From Takakia lepidozioides (Eukaryota > Streptophyta > Takakiopsida > Takakiales > Takakiaceae), in assembly GCA_030704615.1 (NCBI GenBank), contig CM060732.1, positions 75,127,053 to 75,191,052 on the forward strand: a stretch of DNA of 64,000 nucleotides, written 5' to 3'. Below the pieces are notes generated by a model. The model was not told the DNA's origin. It was given only the letters and a program-made list of their open reading frames with translations, and made no database searches. Position 1 is the first letter of the stretch; each line of letters begins with the position of its first letter. The position numbers were made by a program, and so were the translations under genes. Positions 56,661 through 64,000 of the stretch are shown piece by piece.

Positions 56661-59600
56661 TTAAGCAACAGCATTCCTGCCCAAGGGGCGCAACTGTGGT
56701 AACTCAATCAGAGCTTGCTGACTCAGTTTGGTTTTGCACTTTGAGGACTGGCAGGCCCCAATCCTGCAGCACACAACATCTGCATCCAGCAAGGTATCCA
56801 GGTTCGCCAAAATGAAGGGGCCATATTCTTCTATGATCGCCTTGCACTGCACAAGCCCCCAAAACCCACTTCCCTCATTCAATTTGCCTACATACTCCAG
56901 CAACATATGCAAAAGGGTCCTGGATTGTCAGGAAAGCGATTCGACTATAAAAGTTTCCAGGTTCACAGGATTGCAACTAGATATTACCTTGGCACACACC
57001 GGAATTGTTCTCCAATTACCACAGATAAGGTAACCTTTACAATGAGAACCCAATTAAAATCACCAAATCAGGATCCATGTGACTCGAGGAATGACATTCT
57101 CCCCCCCCCTCCCCCACTAATAACATCGATAACTCCCCATACATACTAAATAACAGGGTACTCATAAACCTGTGTGCCAAGTAGCGGAGACCGAGAGAGA
57201 ACCAACCTCTTCCACGTGATTGGGGACTTTGTTGCATCCACTCACCAGCAGCTCCAGCATCTTGGCCTGCAGAACAGCCCGGATGCAGGTTATGTAGCAG
57301 ACACTGCATTCAATATGGTCAGCTTTTCTTTGTCTGCATAACTACGCCTTGACAACATGTCAAGGGTAGGTAGATGCAGATTGTGCAAAAGTCAGTCTAA
57401 ACTGCAAGGCAATTCAAAGTTGCTATTGGTGCATTCAAAAAAGCAAACATACCTGCGTCTTGGGATCCTTCAGCTTGATCTTGATTTCTAGGACCACAAA
57501 TTCGCAAGTTACACAATCATTGCGTTTTAATGACACTGAAGGTGCCTTGCAAAGCTTGGTCAACTGACAAAATTCCTGAGGCGTGGTGTTCTCAAGTCGC
57601 TGCATCAAGTTTGGTGCATACAAATCCACAAGCAGATGACACTGAACCACCCCCCACAACAGACAAACAAAAAAATCAGCAATCAAGCACATCCGTAGAC
57701 TGCACAAGGTACTTGTAATTTGGAGGCACAGATATAGAAAACTTCATCAAACTGCAGACCAGCAGCAAATGGCTTCCAATAACAACAGCTAGCCCAAGCC
57801 AGGCAACTGCTAAAGCCACTCAATTCCCAATGCTTAGTGCAGCCATTGTCACGTACTTAATCCACATGGACTCTTCTGCAATTTCCAGATGGTGAGGGAT
57901 TGACACTCAAAGATCACACTATCCATGGTACTTTGACATCACTGGAGTGCTTAATAAGACGTTAAGGTCACCACTTTACTAAGCTCTTAGGTGTGGGAAC
58001 AAGCTAGTGGAGACCAAAACTAGCAAAGCTGTTGTGATGTGCACAACCTTACACTGACATGCACTCATTTGAAAAAGAGAGGCTGTTGATGAGAACGGAA
58101 ACACCACCTGCTTGCTGAGCTCTTCAAGGCGCGTGCAAGCCAAATGTAGTGCCACAACTATCCCAGCTTGAGTCTTGTTGGCTTCCAAAAAGGTCAGTGC
58201 ATCAGATGCCAGATCCTGGCATACTGCACATGTCTTTTTGTCAAGGTCTAGAGCCAGCAGCTTCTGCGGCTTGCAGAGCCCTGTCTCTACACATAATTTG
58301 TCTGGCCCCAAATACGCCTCCAGCTCCAGTAAAAGCTCAGGAACATATCCCTCCACCATATTGTTACACTGGCAAGATCAAAACCAGAACACAAATCGCT
58401 TGACCAAGATAGTGGAGTGCTTTGAGAACAAAGATGAGCGGGCCTTCAAAGAACTGTTAATCAATGGAATTCCACAAGTAGTGCCCTGATCACTCAGCAT
58501 AGTTTCTAGAAAGTCTCAAGGACTATTACTGCAAGCAGTTTTGATAGTGAGTAAACTGACAAACCACTGAAACCTACTGCCTGTCAAATCAGTGTGCTGT
58601 CATTTCGAAAAGCCCCCTACTCATAACAAATGCAGAGATTGCACATTTGAAAGGATGCTCAGCACAATAAACGGCAGTCCTGACACTGCTCAACTGCGAA
58701 TATTATGCTACAGGCCACCGGCACCCAGTGCTCCTTCAATCCAAAACAGCTTTTAGACAACATAATATACCATAATCTATCCAAGATAGCTTAAGAATAA
58801 AGTCTCAAGTCATTCCCATACACTTTTGGAACAAAATACCCACTCACTGACTCATACAAGCACCTCAGCCGAGGGCCATTCCCCTTGGGAGAGGGAGGTA
58901 CGAAAAGGTGGCATCGTTTTGAGAGCGCATATATGAGACAGACTTCTAGGATAGAAATGAGTAGCTGAAAAATCTACCCCGGAAGAGGGAACAGGACAGC
59001 CTATTCTTTCACTGAATACTGCCCAAGCTACCGAAATACGCCAGTGATGAGTAAGCAAAACTTGCCTTGGATTTTAACCCTGGTTGAAGAGGTTCACAGA
59101 GAAATTGGTCAACAGCAAGGATAGCCTCTCTCGACGTGTCAGGATCAGATAAAACCATCTGTGCTTCGCTGGACAGCTGTAGGCACAAGTCACACGCAGA
59201 AACGCCAACATCCTCTATTGAAGCCAAACCTGTATCCTTTCCAGCGAGCCCCTCCAACCTCGATATCCATTTGCCTTGAACTGCCAGCCATCATTAAAAC
59301 AGTGCTGGTAAGCTGCTCTCAGCATTTGAATTATCTGTAGCATCTCCTGCTGCTTTGAAACATCACTATTAGTCTCACTAAGAAACAATTCAGTAACGAT
59401 TCTGCTTTGGAACTCGCATGCTCTAAACCCCTAATATGTACGTTCCTCCAATTTGCCTCTCAACAGAAGCAATGGTAATTGAAGGTCCAAAGAGAAGCAA
59501 AAGTGAAGGATGACAGATGCAATGACCACAGCGACCGCCTTCTCTACTGGCCCAGATATCATTACGGCATTTGAATCACCACGCCTGGTTATATCCTAAG

Positions 59601-59762
59601 AAACATCAGAAATTCGCAGGTTATATGGCCCCAGGGATTAGCAAATCTCATATATGTGCCAGGGACGAAAGACATACCCAAATTCTTCGATGCGTGCACA
59701 CCCACGCAAGTGATGATCAGAAACAGAAGCACAAAACACCGATCATGCCTCCTGGGAGCCAT
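56661..59762 (-). CDS. Prosaposin-like protein with three saposin-B domains
   Basis: Six exons on the minus strand: 59762-59678, 59280-59066, 58368-58108, 57641-57453, 57266-57207, 56846-56661; 996 nt, 331 residues. Residues 1-24 (MAPRRHDRCFVLLFLIITCV...) are a signal peptide. Three saposin-B modules follow, each with six cysteines: about 56-132 (C58, C61 ... C126, C132), 146-218 (C147, C150, C188, C212, C218) and 229-302 (C230, C233, C271, C302). Introns fall at equivalent places, just before the cysteine in C..LV..Y.P. The intron after exon 2 uses a GC donor (AAG/GCAAGT). Typical angiosperm relatives are about 210 residues with two domains. Expected location is the secretory pathway or vacuole, with lipid interaction; the exact role in plants is not established. 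Confidence 0.9.
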
Positions 59763-61554
59763 GGCCGCCCACTGAAAACAGCGATCAATGGCACTCAAGC
59801 CCTTAGAAGCGCCCGCTGTCAACGCACAAGATACCGAGCTCAGCAGAAAACACTGTGCTCATACCCACATCAGCAGCACCTCAACATCACCATTCCAACC
59901 TGGCAGTTTGAAACCTTGAACAGTTCGCGATCACCCACAAACCCAAAACTCCTCAACTACGCTGCAAATTCTTGCATTGCGCAGAATGGAATCAGCGCCG
60001 AGATCGAACAGCATCTCTCGTCACGGACGCTAACGTGCACCATCTCCTACGTAACACATCATGGCGGGCCCTCTTCGCACTAGAGCGATCGCTGACCCGA
60101 GTTCGATCCCTCCAACGGCGGAGCTTGGAGGGTGCACGTTATTCGATGGCGTGCTGCTCGGATCCTCTCCCCCTTTTTTAGAAACAAACAGTGCTCATCC
60201 GAGATGGCAGTTGGTGTTTTCTCAAATCATACTTCAGTTTTTCTTTCAGTTTCTTTCAGTTGTGGTAAACAACAGGGTAGTTCATGAGTGACAGAGCGCG
60301 CATGGCGGAGCAATGTTCTTGGTTTTATTGCCATGGAAGGGAGAGGAAGACCGACATTGACGTGTGTGTGTGTGTATGTTTTGAGATGGGAGCAAGCCAT
60401 GGATGAAGGGCTCAGGCATCACTGACGAAAATCTGGTCAATCAGATGGTGCATGTCAACAAGCAGTTAATTATTAAGATTCAACTTTCCAGTCATACAGC
60501 ACAAGCGGGGTTCACTGAAGGCCCTATGCATCCCATCCCCCTCACTGAATAGCCAAAGCTGCTGAAGTATCTTTAAACTGAGTGTGGAAGTCCCAATCAC
60601 AAGTGTCTGGCACAGGCCACTAGTTGATCACCTTCTGTTCTTCAAGTGAGAGCTCCAATGTCTTAAAAAGGCCAGGGGATTTTGCAATGGTAGGACAACA
60701 AGATCAGCAGCAATTGAGGCATCAAGACAGTCCATATACAGGAGTTGCTATGCCTATCTTTGGATACTCCTCCTCTTGAATGCAAACGAGGACTTATCAG
60801 CTCAACTGTTGATTCATTGCAAACAACAATGCAATAAACACAGATTACAGCTTGCTGATACAACTTAGGTAGTGTAGACTGACCTATTTACTGAGGAGTG
60901 TCCTTAAGACTCCTGCTAGAATGTCAGAAGTCTGCATTCCAACTGTCTCTCATACCGTTGACATTTCAAAGTGGAAGGAGCCAACGTTGTGATGAGCGAA
61001 TCATGCTCTTGAAGGCAATCAAACAGCCACACAATGACAGTACATAAGGCCCTTCAACTTGCTCCAACAAGAATCACTAGAATTACAGTTGTCCTTTTCC
61101 CCCCACGGTCTCCATGCAAAATGAGGCACAGATCATGTCTTCAATCAGCAGAACCCAACCCTTGTAGAACTCGAGGGAAATAAGACGACACACTCAAGCT
61201 AACTGAGCTAAAGACCACCGCAACCATAACACCATTCCACTTTTGTTTTATCATTATCCAAAGCTTAACAATGAACTATCCTACAGGAGTGAGGGGGAAA
61301 AGCTAGAGAAAAACACCTCTGGGCACATACAGTCCTGCAGATTATTAGTGCACTATGAAGTGAAGCTTGAACAGGACCGTGACCACAAGAATGGATTCAA
61401 TGCACACACAATATTTGATGTGCCTAACCCTGTTGCCAGATTAGCAATAGTGGAGGACATCCACACCTGGAGAACACACATTCATATTTTAACTTTGCAA
61501 TGTCAGAAAAATGGAGGGACAGAAAGGCTAGGAAGTAAAATAAGGGTCTCATCA
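59763..61554. other. Spacer: saposin promoter and VHA-E 3' flank
   Basis: No gene. It holds the presumed promoter of the saposin gene, a short TG microsatellite at about 60363-60375, and the 3' flank of VHA-E. Confidence 0.45.
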
Positions 61555-63594
61555 TCAAGCGCCTGCCTGGCCCCCAGCAGGAAAGAGACGTTTTCGGATC
61601 TGGACACCCAAACAGAAAATAATATGAGTGATCTACTGCAAGAAGATCACCTGAAACGGAACCGTATATCAGAGAACTAGTACCTTGAGTGAAGTTTTCC
61701 AGACACTGCCAATATGGAGCTCTAAGATCAACAGGAGATATGTACATGTGACAGCATACAAAAATCATATGTAACCCTGCCCATATTGTCGCACCCCAAT
61801 AACGTCATTTCCTCCTGATTCCTCTCCAAATCCAGAGAGGCCTGTGTGGACAGGTTTACAAAGCAATGCAAAGAGCATGTATGGATGAAAATGCCAATCA
61901 GTGGACATACCTCAGGCAGCTGCTGCTTGAACACAACCTCCAAGCGTGCATCTAGAGTGTTCTCCAGTACAATGCGCCCATCATTTGTGGCCAATACAAC
62001 TCCTCCTGAACTGTAACCAACCGCCCAATTGTTATCACTTGTCAGTGTCTCATAGGCTAGAAAGGTTGAACAAATCTACTGTAGTGCAACACTGAGGATA
62101 GACTTCATTACCTATAACTTTGGGCATAGACACTATGCCTGGTTGGGACAGCAGACAGAGGGGAGTGAGGGAGACACAAGAAGCATGGAAGGGGGGACAC
62201 TCCCAGAGAGGCCTGCCTTAGTAGGAACTATCTCTATACATAAAGTTGATTCTCAATTTCCACGTTCACAAGTTGGTATAGAGATTGAGAGAGAGAAAGA
62301 GAGAACAAAACCAAGTTGAGCCGTGATAGTCAGGTTGGGGGGGACCAGGGAGAAAACGTTTGTCATCCACAAAAATCTCTGGTGGATCCACATTAGCTTT
62401 GGAAGCATAACCATCTATGGCTGATTGGATGACTGATTGAACCAAGTCAAAATCTTGTTCACGGCAGCGCAACTGTACAGATGCCTCGTTCAACCTCAGC
62501 AAACCCTGCCTCCCAAAACCCCACATAGAAATATTTGTATGAATTACATAAGGGCATCATACCAAATGAATAGGACCTGTGCCTCAAATCAACGTAGTTC
62601 CCGTGCTCCAGCATTATGGACGTGATCAGCTAAAACAGTCTACATCTGCTTTTACCTAGACTGTCCATCACACCAGTTACGACCTAGCCAAACAAGACTG
62701 CAGGGTAAATTACCTGAATAATGAGGGCTTCGAGAAGCTTTGAATACTGCTCCTCGTTGGAGCTGACATGCAGTAGTTGCTTCTCAGCTGCGTCCTTCAT
62801 CTTGCGGACGAGGTCGTCCTGCGCTTGCAACAACTTCAACCGGGCTGCGTTCAGCTGCGTAGAGTATTCTCTGCACGCAACCCATTCCCCACTTAATATA
62901 ACTCCAACACACAACTGGGTATCCTGAAACTGAGATGTAATGCCATATCTTGTTTGTCCTCTGGACTACTCTGCCCAGATTCGACAAAATCACAACAACG
63001 CTCTTTCAACTCGTTGGAAGCCGGTGATTCAAAATCAAATCTGGTTTAGGTGTTGACAGAGCTAAATCTGCGGCCTGCTATCTACCATTGTAACCAGAAG
63101 CTTTATTTTGAGAGCCTCGTAGTGCCCATAACAGATGAACAAACCTTCGCCCAGAAGGGAGGGGAAGGTTACATTTTCCTGCGGACCTCCACTTGCTTTT
63201 CTTTCCGCTCATACTCCTGTCGAATCTTCTTCTTTTCGGCTTCCACCAGCTGCAGCTTCTCGATGTTGAATTCCTGCACTCATAACCATAGTTAACCTCC
63301 GGTCTTTCGGTAGATGCTCTTTGGTCTACGTCCGTGCAACTCCGTGTCACTTACACTCCGCATGCATCCGTCCGCAGCTGCCCTAAACTTCCGCTGAAAA
63401 CAAGCAAAACAAACTCACCCCCTTCCATCTCATCTATTCTTCATCTGATCAGAGAGACGTGAAATGTATCGACACAGAGGGAAACGTCAGACCTCCTCAG
63501 CAGAAACTGCGATTTCATTAGCCTTTTCTTCAGCTTCCTGCCTTATGAAATGCACCATCTGCTGCACCTGCTTGGATACCTCGGAGTCATTCAT
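61555..63594 (-). CDS. VHA-E: V-type proton ATPase subunit E
   Basis: Six exons on the minus strand: 63594-63493, 63273-63173, 62870-62714, 62505-62312, 62010-61911, 61599-61555; 699 nt, 232 residues (plant subunit E is about 230). Start MNDSEVSKQVQQMVHFIRQEAEEKANEI is diagnostic; an alpha-helical, charged stalk follows (EFNIEKLQLVEAEKKKIR, STQLNAARLKLLQAQDD). The C-terminal globular part has LRLNEASVQLRCRE, CSGGVVLATNDGRIV and ENTLDARLEV, and the chain ends IRKRLF plus eight residues. Subunit E pairs with G as the peripheral stalk joining V1 to Vo, in vacuolar and endomembrane acidification. All splice sites are GT-AG. The 45-nt last exon is short but fits the family's terminal IRK.LF motif. 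Confidence 0.93.
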
Positions 63595-64000
63595 CTTGCC
63601 GGGCTTTCTCCAACCCTAAAATTGTTCTATGTCTCCCCGCAGATCTCACCGAAAGCTGGCTTTGAAGCCCAACTTCCACTCCACCTCCTCTCAATTGCAA
63701 GCTCTTCTCTCGCCCCAACAATACACGAAATGGTCGATAGCTGCAACAACCCGTGTGGTTTAGGACACCCACAGGTAAGGTGAGAGCCACGCGGCCTTCT
63801 GGCCTTCTTACGTGGCGCACTGTTACAGGCTCACCTCTACAGAATAAACAGACGATGCTTCGCATCCATTCAGAGAATAAAACAGATTCCTTAGCATCTC
63901 TGTTTTGCATCCATTACCGAGCAGGGTTTGAGGACACGGTTGTCGGTTGCTCTTCCTGGTGGAGATACATGTCTAGATGTGCCAGGACCATAGAATTTCG
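63595..64000. other. VHA-E upstream region
   Basis: Presumed promoter and leader of VHA-E on the minus strand. No other gene is seen before the window ends. Confidence 0.45.

Noticed and set aside
60060-60130. Pol III B box (GAGTTCGATCCC) as a tRNA or SINE
   Set aside because: No A box at suitable spacing and no tRNA-like fold.
61424-61768. Longer alternative last exon for VHA-E
   Set aside because: The short exon at 61599-61555 restores the family's terminal IRK.LF motif in phase, whereas the longer frame shows no similarity.

Overview
The window looks like nuclear DNA of a land plant, most likely a seed-free one (moss, fern or lycophyte). The evidence is a PLS-type PPR protein ending in a canonical DYW deaminase domain, plant-type serine racemase, V-ATPase subunit E, SIN3-like and Cactin genes, a Dof-like zinc finger, short GT-AG introns, and plant Ty3/gypsy elements, one of them a chromovirus primed by initiator tRNA-Met. 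The species cannot be assigned from sequence alone.

Layout. 1-18.6 kb is a nest of LTR retrotransposon debris. Two related, degenerate Ty3/gypsy copies lie in direct orientation (about 0.5-3.9 kb and 13.5-18.5 kb). They flank a much better preserved chromovirus on the minus strand (5318-12270) with recognisable LTRs, polypurine tract, primer binding site, gag, pol and chromodomain. 18.6-25.6 kb holds a tRNA-derived SINE, an F-box pseudogene broken by a 163-bp tandem duplication, and a minus-strand pseudogene that combines OSB-type PDF-motif exons with PPR repeats. Cactin (minus) lies at 25.6-27.5 kb. 28-35 kb is mostly non-coding, with a BTB/T1 remnant, a Dof-like reading frame with tandem acidic repeats, and several local repeats. 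35.3-39.5 kb carries the most notable gene, predicted here as an organelle-targeted protein that joins an OSB-type PDF motif (known from organellar single-strand DNA-binding proteins) to a PPR-E-DYW RNA-editing factor. 39.5-46.9 kb is repeat-rich: LINE 3' ends, a SINE with a minisatellite, a TACCAG/CTGGTA cluster, and a short reverse-transcriptase fragment of the chromovirus family. 47-64 kb is gene-rich: SIN3-like corepressor (+, single exon), serine racemase (+, six exons), a three-domain saposin-B protein (-, six exons) and V-ATPase subunit E (-, six exons).

The genes do not form a pathway; this is ordinary eukaryotic gene order. Exon structures of serine racemase, the saposin protein and VHA-E were worked out by hand. 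Each sums to a whole number of codons with consensus splice sites. The main candidate for a new system is the PDF-PPR-DYW fusion: it occurs once as an apparently intact gene and once as a pseudogene, and its intact locus contains three tandem copies of the exon coding for the first half of the PDF motif.
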